Shown: positions 15,949 to 22,663 of the stretch, in pieces
Layout: each line of letters opens with the position of its first letter
Numbering within the stretch: position 1 is the first letter of the stretch
IMG/VR virus record: IMGVR_UViG_3300041403_000211
Location: 1 to 25,796 of that record
DNA length: 25,796 nt
DNA from: a virus
Reading direction: 5' to 3' (one strand)
Program-made: the position numbers and the translations under genes
The notes under the pieces: generated by a model
What the model saw: the letters and a program-made list of their open reading frames with translations, nothing else
What the model was told of the DNA's origin: nothing
Databases searched by the model: none

Positions 15949-16560
15949 CTTGTCCTCCAAAATATGTGGCTGTGATACCACATCTTGGCGTTCTTCGTCT
16001 ACAGGAGCGGCAGGCTCGAACAATAATGGCTCAAAATCATTGCGATTTAGCCATTCCTCAGCCTGCTCAACAGTGAAAAGGTCCGCATCGAAGCGGATTG
16101 ATTGAACCAGAACCGTGTCGCCCTTGATGCCATAAACGAAGTCAACGCCATCGCCACCTTCGTCATTTCGGCGGCTGAAGCTGTCAAACTCTTGAGGATC
16201 TCGGATTCTTGCGGCGTGTTCGCCGGGATATGGCCGTTTTTCGGCGCGTTCATCATCTTCTGACGCTAGAACACGGTTCGCCCAAGACTGACCAGCATCA
16301 CCGCCCCAAAGCGCCCACGCGATGCGCCCATTGGACGGATAACCATCTTCGCCCGGTCGGAAGCCCTCTGCGTCCTTGTCCACTTCATGTCGCGCAAAAT
16401 ATGATTTCATGCGCCGAACCGTGTCCATGCTGAGGTCAACGCCGTTTGAAATGTCACGCGCACGGGCAATTCCGACCTCTGTGCCGCCTCGACCAAACTC
16501 ACGCCGCCAATCTAGGCCGCGCTGGGCTTCTTCGCGCATTGCCTCATTCGGTCGGGGCAT
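15379..16560 (-). CDS. Prohead protease (HK97/S78 family) with long N-terminal domain
   Basis: The 393-residue protein starts at ATG 16560, with GGAGG five bases upstream inside the portal gene end. The C-terminal ~190 residues are an HK97-type prohead protease: IRVSGYASVFGQ, the catalytic-His motif LINHEGLPLARTRSGTLKL (His271), LYVEAYLDPTDPDV and the catalytic-Ser motif DLDKMSFAFVPTRQSW (Ser322), then LYDVSIVTTPAYDGTEIGLRS. It matures the capsid by cutting its delta domain. The first ~95 residues form a separate conserved domain (EEAQRGLDWRREFGRGGTEV, then YFARHEVDKDAEGFRPGEDG and GRIAWALWGGDAGQSWANRV) of unknown role that I recall from other phage head proteins. A linker with FTVEQAEEWLNRNDFEPLLF joins the two. 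This roughly doubles the usual protease length. Confidence 0.9.
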   Translation of the reverse strand: MPRPNEAMREEAQRGLDWRREFGRGGTEVGIARARDISNGVDLSMDTVRRMKSYFARHEVDKDAEGFRPGEDGYPSNGRIAWALWGGDAGQSWANRVLASEDDERAEKRPYPGEHAARIRDPQEFDSFSRRNDEGGDGVDFVYGIKGDTVLVQSIRFDADLFTVEQAEEWLNRNDFEPLLFEPAAPVDEERQDVVSQPHILEDKMAETEIRALREPLELREEDDGLIRVSGYASVFGQETKIGVMFTEVIASGAFRSALERQDDVVFLINHEGLPLARTRSGTLKLSEDERGLYVEAYLDPTDPDVRSIVPKMKRGDLDKMSFAFVPTRQSWDDTGDMPKRTIEDLQLYDVSIVTTPAYDGTEIGLRSLEAHRKNNPKSQAKRRMRMKAKLNE

Positions 16561-17770
16561 CACCGCCTCCGGCCTGAGATGAAATTGGAACCGTTGCGCC
16601 CTGAATCATCAAGCTGCCGCCCTCTGGCATCGGACCCATGTTCTCAATATCGCGTACCTCATTCGGCGTGCGGATGCCGTTCTGAATGGATGTGGCGTGC
16701 GCTTCCATGCGGGTCTTGAAGTCGCCACGCAGAAGGCCATCGACGTTGAACTCGACATAGAAATCAGAGCCGCGCGGGAACAGCTTTAGGTTCATTTCCT
16801 GCTCGGTTTGTTCAATCCATCGCTTCAGCGTGTGCTTAACGAAGTGCAGGTCTTGCTGTTCTGTGTTGCTGTAGGTGCCATTCGTCAGGTCTTGCAGAAA
16901 TACCGGAGGCAGGCTGTAAATTCGCGCAATCTGCTCGATGCTGAACCGCTGCAACTCCAAAAGCTGCATCTGCTCTGGGTTAAAGCCGATGGTCTTCATC
17001 TCGTGACCGAGCGGAAGCGCCATCACCGGACGGCCTTCGCGGGCCAGCTTTGCGGTGGTCTTTGCTACGTCATCCGAGGCACGAGACGCCGCTGCACCGC
17101 TTTGGAATGGGCCTTGAAGAACAACAGGAGGAATGCCGCCGCTTTGGAACGCCTTGGAGCCATAGCGGCTGGCTGCGATAGCCATTCCGATAGCGTCCTT
17201 ATTCTGCCCGATAGGTCCACGAACATCCAACTGATTTGCTTTCACCATATAGGTGATGTCAATCACTTCGTTGGCGGCGTATTTATCGCCTTTGTAATTG
17301 TAAACGCGAACCCGTTTTCTGCCCTGAATGACGTGTTCAACGCGCGTATGACCGGGGTCTAGCGGCCAAAGATTGACGATTTCGCCAGTCCTGTTGCGCT
17401 CGATGTAAGTCACGCAGCGACCGCCCGTCAGAACCATGTCGAACATATACTTGCGCCACTCAAACGACGACATTTCGTCATTCGCGGTGTCGTGAAGGAT
17501 ACTGGCAAGTGAACCGTTGACCCGCTCTCGACCTGATTCTGTCTTGCGGTAGACGTGCAAGGGAAGGCCAGCAAGCGTGCCGCTCAGGAAGTTTACCGCC
17601 GACCAGATCGCCGGAACGCCCAGCGCCGTCTCGACACTAACCGTGACGCCAGCGCTCGACATGAAGTCGCCCCAGCCCATAACCTGCAAGAAATCTTCTG
17701 CGGATACGGGTGCCGTCGGGTCTTCAAGATTTCTGTTCTCCGGCTTGCGGAAGCGGTCAAAGATGCCCAT
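16544..17770 (-). CDS. Portal protein, HK97 family
   Basis: I start this 408-residue protein at ATG 17770 (MGIFDRFRKPENRNLEDPTA), the usual beginning of HK97-type portals. An upstream TTG would sit within the candidate promoter. The body has VSVETALGVPAIWSAVNFLS, GTLAGLPLHVYRK, SFEWRKYMFDMVLTGGRCVT, IERNRTGEIVNLWPLDPGHT, an FSIEQIARIYSLPPVFLQDL segment and SNTEQQDLHFVKHTLKRWIE, all typical. The dodecameric portal forms the DNA gate at the capsid vertex and docks the terminase. The ribosome site is weak (GGA about ten bases upstream). It is the first gene of the structural unit after an intrinsic terminator, and its end overlaps the protease gene start by 17 bases. Confidence 0.93.
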   Translation of the reverse strand: MGIFDRFRKPENRNLEDPTAPVSAEDFLQVMGWGDFMSSAGVTVSVETALGVPAIWSAVNFLSGTLAGLPLHVYRKTESGRERVNGSLASILHDTANDEMSSFEWRKYMFDMVLTGGRCVTYIERNRTGEIVNLWPLDPGHTRVEHVIQGRKRVRVYNYKGDKYAANEVIDITYMVKANQLDVRGPIGQNKDAIGMAIAASRYGSKAFQSGGIPPVVLQGPFQSGAAASRASDDVAKTTAKLAREGRPVMALPLGHEMKTIGFNPEQMQLLELQRFSIEQIARIYSLPPVFLQDLTNGTYSNTEQQDLHFVKHTLKRWIEQTEQEMNLKLFPRGSDFYVEFNVDGLLRGDFKTRMEAHATSIQNGIRTPNEVRDIENMGPMPEGGSLMIQGATVPISSQAGGGDAPTE

Positions 17771-17801
17771 CAGGTCAGGTCCACGCGCATGGTTTGCAAG
17801 C

Positions 17802-17829
17802 CATATACCACGAAACTGCAAAGTTGCAA
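17802..17829 (-). promoter_or_regulatory. Candidate promoter for the structural gene unit
   Basis: On the minus strand TTGCAA (17829-17824) is followed after 16 bases by TATATG (17807-17802), a plausible sigma-70-type -35/-10 pair, about 30 bases upstream of the portal ATG. It lies just downstream of the terL terminator, where a new promoter is needed. The -35 overlaps the TTTGCA repeat element, so a protein bound there could block or aid polymerase. This is a prediction from two short hexamers only. Confidence 0.45.
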
Positions 17830-17831
17830 AG
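17816..17831 (-). repeat. Shared 16-base TTTGCA repeat element, copy B (operator-like)
   Basis: On the minus strand this reads CTTTGCAACTTTGCAG, two direct copies of TTTGCA eight bases apart. The same 16 bases, with one mismatch, occur at 24825-24840 upstream of the other operon. A third, reverse-oriented TTTGCA is present at 17793-17798. Its position over the predicted -35 suggests an operator or activator site. Confidence 0.55.
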
Positions 17832-17847
17832 TGTAGGCGGTCTGCAC

Positions 17848-17873
17848 AAAAAAAGACCGCCCGAAAGCGGTCT
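17848..17873 (-). terminator. Intrinsic terminator after terminase large subunit
   Basis: Starting 43 bases after the terL stop, the minus strand forms AGACCGC, loop TTTCGG, GCGGTCT, continuing into a run of seven T in total (the stem's last T plus six). The seven-pair GC-rich stem (17873-17867 with 17860-17854) and the U tract make this a strong Rho-independent terminator for the packaging operon. Confidence 0.85.
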
Positions 17874-17916
17874 AGTTTGCGAAAGGGAGGTCAATGGATG
17901 CAGTATGCACGTTTAC

Positions 17917-19440
17917 TCATCCAGCCGCCAGAGAAAATGTCGGGTCATCCCAAGGCGAAATCTGAGGCGTGCCATCTTCGTGTGCCGCTGCGCCCAATGC
18001 CATCGCAAGAGCAACCAGTCCGTCAATCTTTCCAACCGACTTCATTTTGTTCAGCTTGCGATTGCCTGCTGGGTCGCGCTCTGCCACCGCGTTGGCCGCG
18101 CACATATTGAGGATTGGATTTCCGCCGTGCCGAAGCCGCCGCTCGGCCACCAGTCGCTCTAGCTTATCGACAGCCGGAGCCATGTCCTTGAATCCCTGAC
18201 CAAACGGGGCCATCGGCACCTGCGCGCCAATCGCGTCTAGTTCACGCTGGAAATCGTTAATCCGCCAGCGGTCATAAGCCATCAGTTGAATGTCGTATTG
18301 CTCGGCAGCTTCGGCAACCTGGCGAGCCACGATGGCGGGGACAATCACAGGACCGTCAATAAGCGTCAGAAATCCTTGGTCGGCCCAGAGGTCATAAGGA
18401 ACCTTCTCTGAGCGAGCGCGTTCTCGGATGCCATCGGCAGGCAGGAAGAACTGCGGAACAACGTGCCAGTTCTCTCCGTCGAAGAACGTCATCACGAAGG
18501 CGGTCAAGTCGCGGCTGGCGGATAAGTCCAGCCCAGCCCAGCATTGCATCCCTGAGAAAACCTCTGGCTCTGCGTTGTTGGCTTCCCATTCTGCCCTGTT
18601 CAGGAATGGACTTGTCGCCTCAATTCTCTGGTTCAGATACAACCATCGAAAGCTGTTTTCCTTGGCTGGCAATCGCGCAGCCTGTTTGGCGAAGTCCTCA
18701 ATGTCAGAGACCGAGCGAAACTCCCCAAGCGCCGGGTTTGCCGCTTTCCACGCCTCACGGTCCGTCACGTCGCAATCTTCAGGCGCGGTGTAGACGTGGC
18801 TCACAATGCGCGGGTCTTTGGCGCTCTTGGCGTCATCCAGCCAGATTGAAAACAAGTCGCCATCGGTCGCCGCCTGCGTTGAAATGGCAGTGAGCAGCGG
18901 GTCATCGTGTGCGCCTTGCGCGGTCTCAATGGCCTCAATGAAAGCATCCTGCGGGCCTCTGACTTGACCCACCTCGTCAAGGATTGCCAAGACAGGGCTG
19001 AGACCGTGCGCCGTTCCCGCCTCTGCCGAGATGGCCTTGTATTCGACGTTCATCAGCAGGCCAATAAGCGACTTCTGCGAAGGCACAATGCGGATGATTT
19101 TCGACAAGGCTGGCGAAAGTCTGACCATCTTTTCGGCCAACTTGAAAACTAGACTGGCTTGGTCGCGTGAACGCGCTCCGCTGATAATCTGGCTGTTCTG
19201 CCGTGCTTCCGGCCCGACAAGGTGAGCAAGCAAGATGCCAGCTATGAGAGCGCTCTTGCCGTTCTTTCGTGCCACCGACAGATAGGCTCTGCTGGTGCCT
19301 TTTTTGTTGTCGTAGATGTCCAGGATAAACTTGCGCTGAAACGCCATCAGCTTCATCGGCTTGCCGACGTGCTTGCCTTCTGGGACCAAAACGTATTGGG
19401 TGATGAAATCACAAACGCGCTCACCTCTTGTTTTTGTCAT
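17917..19440 (-). CDS. terL: Terminase large subunit
   Basis: The 507-residue protein starts at ATG 19440 (MTKTRGERVCDFITQYVLVP), which shares one base with the HNH gene stop and has GAGGTG about nine bases upstream inside that gene. The ATPase half shows an adenine-binding FQRKFILDIYD, a Walker A variant SVARKNGKSAL near 55-64, Walker B LAILDEV near 152-157 and the coupling motif LLTAISTQA. The nuclease half has GLDLSASRDLTAFV near 304, LMAYDRWRINDF and a terminal acidic KIDGLVALAMALG near 473. This is the motor that translocates and cuts DNA during head filling. Length and all motifs are complete, so the gene looks functional despite the inserted HNH gene just upstream. A strong terminator follows. 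Confidence 0.95.
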   Translation of the reverse strand: MTKTRGERVCDFITQYVLVPEGKHVGKPMKLMAFQRKFILDIYDNKKGTSRAYLSVARKNGKSALIAGILLAHLVGPEARQNSQIISGARSRDQASLVFKLAEKMVRLSPALSKIIRIVPSQKSLIGLLMNVEYKAISAEAGTAHGLSPVLAILDEVGQVRGPQDAFIEAIETAQGAHDDPLLTAISTQAATDGDLFSIWLDDAKSAKDPRIVSHVYTAPEDCDVTDREAWKAANPALGEFRSVSDIEDFAKQAARLPAKENSFRWLYLNQRIEATSPFLNRAEWEANNAEPEVFSGMQCWAGLDLSASRDLTAFVMTFFDGENWHVVPQFFLPADGIRERARSEKVPYDLWADQGFLTLIDGPVIVPAIVARQVAEAAEQYDIQLMAYDRWRINDFQRELDAIGAQVPMAPFGQGFKDMAPAVDKLERLVAERRLRHGGNPILNMCAANAVAERDPAGNRKLNKMKSVGKIDGLVALAMALGAAAHEDGTPQISPWDDPTFSLAAG

Positions 19441-20066
19441 CACAAAAGCACCTCACGCTTGTCTTTCTTTTTGTTGTTGTCTGCCGCCCACATCGGGCGA
19501 AGATTTGAAAGCTGGTTCAGCGCAACAACATCATCTTCAGTCTTTGCCGATGAAATCGGAATAATGTGGTCAATCTGCCACTCGCTCATATTCTTCCATG
19601 ACATGCCATCTTTGAATTGACGCTCAATGTGAGTCACAAATTCATCGACAGAATAGCCGAGGGATTCAAATGTCGGTGATTTCTTTATAGCGCCGATCTG
19701 GGAAAGTGCGTGCCTGTGAAGCCTAGAAAGTCTAGCCTGCATATTCCTAACCGGGCAATTCTTGCGCTTTTCTCTTTGGCGCGCGGCGTTTCTTTTAGCA
19801 CTTTCTTCCCTTTCCTTATCAGACAAAACCCTTCTGGCACTTGCTCGCTGAGCGGCCAGTTCGGACCTCAAGCATCCGCAAGATTTAGTTTTGTGCGGTT
19901 GTTGGGTCTTCACTTCTGAACCGCAATCACAAATTGCGAGCCAAATTGGCTTTTTATGCTTACTAATCCCGACCTCACGAACAAAAACAAGACGGCCATT
20001 CCTTGTGCCAGCCCTGTCAATGCGGCGATGCGATCTGCCTGTTTCTTTGTTGACGCCTTTTGCCAT
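19440..20066 (-). CDS. Free-standing HNH homing-type endonuclease
   Basis: I use ATG 20066 (MAKGVNKETGRSHRRIDRAG, 208 residues); an upstream TTG would add 15 residues. An N-terminal basic strand leads to a four-Cys knuckle, CDCG (Cys46, Cys48) and SCGC (Cys63, Cys65), as in many phage homing nucleases. A basic helix (about 80-125) follows, then the HNH core: FKDGMSWKNMSEWQIDHIIP with His167 and LNQLSNLRPMWAADNNKKKD with Asn188. Such enzymes cut DNA lacking their own gene and spread by repair. The location between methyltransferase and terL, the absence of a good ribosome binding site and the terL-like fragment upstream mark it as an inserted mobile gene. The last codons carry the terL ribosome site. 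Confidence 0.88.
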   Translation of the reverse strand: MAKGVNKETGRSHRRIDRAGTRNGRLVFVREVGISKHKKPIWLAICDCGSEVKTQQPHKTKSCGCLRSELAAQRASARRVLSDKEREESAKRNAARQREKRKNCPVRNMQARLSRLHRHALSQIGAIKKSPTFESLGYSVDEFVTHIERQFKDGMSWKNMSEWQIDHIIPISSAKTEDDVVALNQLSNLRPMWAADNNKKKDKREVLL

Positions 20067-20097
20067 ATATCGAAAATACAGCAGATTTTCCACTAAA

Positions 20098-20142
20098 GCA
20101 ATGGCACTCAATAAACTGGCAGACCTTCTCGCCGCGTGTCAT
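20098..20142 (-). pseudogene. Remnant of a terminase large subunit start, displaced by the HNH insertion
   Basis: Beginning at ATG 20142, which overlaps the methyltransferase stop as ATGA, the frame reads MTRGEKVCQFIECHC and then becomes unrelated sequence that stops at 20017. The intact terL starts MTKTRGERVCDFI. From Thr, TRGEKVCQFI and TRGERVCDFI agree at 8 of 10 positions, yet codons differ widely (ACA CGC GGC GAG against ACA AGA GGT GAG). This is the ATGA-coupled place where terL would start in an uninterrupted operon. I read it as the original terL 5' end, cut off when the HNH gene and a diverged terL start came in. A chance match is possible but unlikely given position. Confidence 0.65.
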
Positions 20143-21302
20143 GCGGCCTCGCGCTCTTGTTTAAGTTGATCGTGTTTCTGGCCTGTGGCCTCAAGCGTTG
20201 CCTGTTCGCCAGTGAAATCCTGCCAGCGTTTGATGATTACATCGCAATATTTGGGGTCAAACTCCATAATGAACGACTGTATCCCGTGCTTTTCGGCAGC
20301 AATCAGCGTTGATCCGCTTCCACCAAAAAAATCAGCGATGGTATGCGCCGATAGATTGAACCGCTTGATGATCCATTCCATCAGGGCCACGGGCTTTTGC
20401 GTCGGGTGAACTCGGTTTTTCTTTTCACTTGCCATTGTGAACTGGCGCACCACGCTGCGAAAGTTTGCCCAAGCAAGTTCACAATCAGTCTGGTCGCTGC
20501 TGCCGTTGTTTTTGTCCCATACAAGCCAGCATTCGCTGTCAGGAAGGGCGGAGCAATAATAGTTGGCACCCCACCAAATCTGCTTCGCGTCTGGATATAG
20601 GCCATAGATTAACGCAAATGCGTCCTTGGCCACATCAGGGTTATCATCGCCCATGATGTCAGTTCCGTAATTCTTCTTAAGAACTGATGACTTTGTTACC
20701 GCGTTCATGCCGTAGGGCGGATCGGTATGGATCAAGTCTGGCTTTGCGCCATCCATCAGCCGCTCCACCGCATCAATGCTGGTGCTGTCCCCACACATCA
20801 GCCGATGCCGCCCCAGCAGCCACACGTCGCCCTCAACCGTGACAGGTTGTTCTGGCGCTTCTGGCACCGCGTCCTCGTCGGTCAGCCCTTCGGTGCCTTC
20901 CTCGTGCTTCAACAGCGCCACCAACTCATCCTCGCTGAACCCCATCAACTCACCGAAGTCCGACGCCAAGTCCTCCAACTCAACCCGCAGCGCTTCGTCG
21001 TCCCATCCGGCATTCAAGGCCAGCTTGTTATCCGCGATCACCAGAGCGCGGCGCTTGCGCTCATCCAGCCCGGTGACAACCACCGCAGGCACCTGATCCA
21101 GCTTCAGCTTGCGCGCGGCCAGCAGCCGCCCATGCCCCGCAATCAGATTGTTTTTCTCATCGACCAGCACCGGGTTCGTAAAACCAAACTCGCGGATTGA
21201 CGCGGCAAGCTGTGCAACCTGTTCGTCGCTGTGCGTGCGGCTGTTCAAGGCGTATGGAATCAAATCCTCCACCTTCGCCACGGTGTGATTGTAGAAGTCC
21301 AT
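20139..21302 (-). CDS. ParB-N domain fused to N4/N6 DNA methyltransferase
   Basis: The 387-residue protein has two parts. Residues ~1-110 form a ParB/sulfiredoxin-like domain: LIPYALNSRTHSDEQVAQLA, FGFTNPVLVDEKNNLIAGHG and GRLLAARKL with the GHGR signature, then ERKRRALVIADNKLALNAGW. From ~150 a beta-class DNA methyltransferase follows, with catalytic motif IV TDPPYGM near 193, then HPTQKPVALMEWIIK and the AdoMet motif DFFGGSGST near 324 (order IV before I). It would methylate adenine N6 or cytosine N4 in a sequence I cannot predict; the ParB domain may help DNA binding. Phage DNA modification against host restriction is the usual role. It sits between terS and terL, sharing one base with terS (TGATG), so it is made with the packaging enzymes. 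Confidence 0.92.
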   Translation of the reverse strand: MDFYNHTVAKVEDLIPYALNSRTHSDEQVAQLAASIREFGFTNPVLVDEKNNLIAGHGRLLAARKLKLDQVPAVVVTGLDERKRRALVIADNKLALNAGWDDEALRVELEDLASDFGELMGFSEDELVALLKHEEGTEGLTDEDAVPEAPEQPVTVEGDVWLLGRHRLMCGDSTSIDAVERLMDGAKPDLIHTDPPYGMNAVTKSSVLKKNYGTDIMGDDNPDVAKDAFALIYGLYPDAKQIWWGANYYCSALPDSECWLVWDKNNGSSDQTDCELAWANFRSVVRQFTMASEKKNRVHPTQKPVALMEWIIKRFNLSAHTIADFFGGSGSTLIAAEKHGIQSFIMEFDPKYCDVIIKRWQDFTGEQATLEATGQKHDQLKQEREAA

Positions 21303-21781
21303 CAGTTTCTCCGCTCTGGCATGGCGATCAAATCGCTGCCCTCAAGAAAGTCCATAACCGTTCGCGCCTGGCCGCTCGCCTTTGCAGCGCCGTTAATCGT
21401 GCGCGGGTCGCTTGCCATCTGGTTCAGGCTCATCGAACGAATGACCGCAAGCTGACGCCGCTCAAGCGTATCAATCACTGCGATAAGCGGGTTCGGGACG
21501 AGCGTGCCACGCTTGTTCTGAATCAGAACGCCAGAGCGGTCTAGCGTCTCTTGGTGCTTGCGAATATCGGCCTCCATACGAACGACCTTTGCGAGCAGGA
21601 TGAGGTCCATGTCCCTCCAGTCCTCGCGCGCGCGTGCGCGTGTGAACTGTTCCCAGATAACAATTTCCTCATCACTGCGAAGAATAACACCATCAGGCAA
21701 CGGCACAGATTGAACCGCGCCCTGAAAGCCCTCGACGCTTGCTGTCACGCTATTCTTGTCGCTTCGCCTTTTCTGGCTCAT
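21302..21781 (-). CDS. terS: Terminase small subunit (P27-like)
   Basis: The 159-residue protein (MSQKRRSDKNSVTASVEGFQ) has a central helical block (WEQFTRARAREDWRDMDLIL, then LAKVVRMEADIRKHQETLDR) followed by GTLVPNPLIAVIDTLERRQL and VIRSMSLNQ. The VPNP-x-x-x-V plus helical repeat is the pattern of P27-type small terminase subunits, which recognise the packaging site and regulate the large subunit. The helical, charged character, length and place upstream of terL agree. The ATG overlaps a possible 34-residue ORF by ATGA and has GGGG about eight bases upstream. Sequence conservation in this family is low, so the call leans on the VPNP pattern and position. Confidence 0.82.
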   Translation of the reverse strand: MSQKRRSDKNSVTASVEGFQGAVQSVPLPDGVILRSDEEIVIWEQFTRARAREDWRDMDLILLAKVVRMEADIRKHQETLDRSGVLIQNKRGTLVPNPLIAVIDTLERRQLAVIRSMSLNQMASDPRTINGAAKASGQARTVMDFLEGSDLIAMPERRN

Positions 21782-21882
21782 CTATTTTCCCCGGTTTTTT
21801 CCGTAAACGCGATAAATGTCAGGTACGCGCGCCGGTGTTCTCCTGACCGCTCTAGGAATCGACCCACCCCCCGGTCATTCAT
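21778..21882 (-). CDS. Possible 34-residue ORF before terminase small subunit
   Basis: Between the virion-like gene and terS, an ORF of 34 codons (MNDRGVGRFLERSGEHRRAY, then LTFIAFTEKTGENR) starts at ATG 21882 inside the end of the upstream gene and ends in a TGA that overlaps the terS ATG as ATGA. It is basic in the first half. Only GAAGG, too close to the ATG, precedes it, so it would depend on reinitiation; a GTG at codon 6 is another possible start. It fits the operon's coupled style but has no family I recognise and could be chance in a 93-base gap. Confidence 0.35.
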   Translation of the reverse strand: MNDRGVGRFLERSGEHRRAYLTFIAFTEKTGENR

Positions 21883-22663
21883 CCTTCAACAGCAGTATAT
21901 CCATTTGCACAGTGATTTTTCCGGTCCCGTTGGATACCTTGCCGAGCAGGCCCACGTCGGTCAGTTCCTCAAAAGCCAGCGGCATTGTGAACGTGTCAAC
22001 CAAGGTGTTTTGAATGCCAATCCACTCTGCAATTCGCTTAACTGGCCTGTAAGGTGCGGCAGTTCCCAAAACACCAGAGCGCGACAGCATTAACACATCC
22101 ACCAGCTTCGCGCCCTCAACCGCAATGCTGATGCCTTCAACCAACCCAGTATAATTGCGCGGGATGGTGTAACTTCCTATGCTTGTGCTTGATGTCGGGA
22201 AGCCGTTGACCGGAATAGTTGCCCAGTCAGTTCCGCCCGCTGCATTTTCAATCACAATACTCCCAACATGGGAACCTGCTGATTGCGTTCCATATGTTCC
22301 GCTGTCCACAACTTCTGCACTGAACAGCCGGATGAATGTTGTTGACGTTGCGGCGGATGCAGACGCGCCAGCAGTCGCCAGCGTTTCGGATACAATATCA
22401 CCATCTGCATTTATGCCCGTGAGTCGCACAGAACGCGCACCAGCGCCTGCTGCGGCGTCCGAAGCATTACCACCAGCCTTGATGCGCAGTGCTGTTGCAG
22501 CGCCCGCCTGTGGAGTCCTGTAGACAAGATTGTCAGATATAGGAACGAAAGACGTTCCGACGTTGGCCAAGCCGTAACGATGCGTGACACTTGCGTTGAG
22601 GATATTTCCTCGCGCTACCTGCACGCCCCAACCAAGTTTGTTCTTAAATAGCTGGTCCATCAT
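21875..22663 (-). CDS. Beta-rich virion-like protein of unknown role
   Basis: This 262-residue protein begins MMDQLFKNKLGWGVQVARGN and has TALRIKAGGNASDAAAGAGA, VRLTGINADGDIVSETLATA followed by GASASAATSTTFIRLFSAEV, then IENAAGGTDWATIPV and a C-terminal strand-rich segment. I recall related proteins annotated as structural or hypothetical in marine phages, with the same RIKAGGN-x-x-D-x-AAGAGAR and AGASAS patterns. It has no enzyme motif, Cys or signal peptide. A capsid decoration or head accessory protein is plausible, but placement between the packaging HNH gene and terS, away from the structural unit, is unusual. The start overlaps the HNH stop as ATGATG, so the two are coupled. Confidence 0.7.
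   Translation of the reverse strand: MMDQLFKNKLGWGVQVARGNILNASVTHRYGLANVGTSFVPISDNLVYRTPQAGAATALRIKAGGNASDAAAGAGARSVRLTGINADGDIVSETLATAGASASAATSTTFIRLFSAEVVDSGTYGTQSAGSHVGSIVIENAAGGTDWATIPVNGFPTSSTSIGSYTIPRNYTGLVEGISIAVEGAKLVDVLMLSRSGVLGTAAPYRPVKRIAEWIGIQNTLVDTFTMPLAFEELTDVGLLGKVSNGTGKITVQMDILLLKDE

Noticed and set aside
17771-17821. Longer N-terminus for portal from a TTG
   Set aside because: It would begin within the promoter-like TTTGCA element and adds residues not seen in portals; MGIFDRF is a standard portal start.
21782-21874. Possible cos packaging site in the GC-rich gap before terS
   Set aside because: Only a short inverted GACCG/CGGTC repeat and a G run were seen. Without virion end data no cohesive end can be supported, so it is not listed as a feature.
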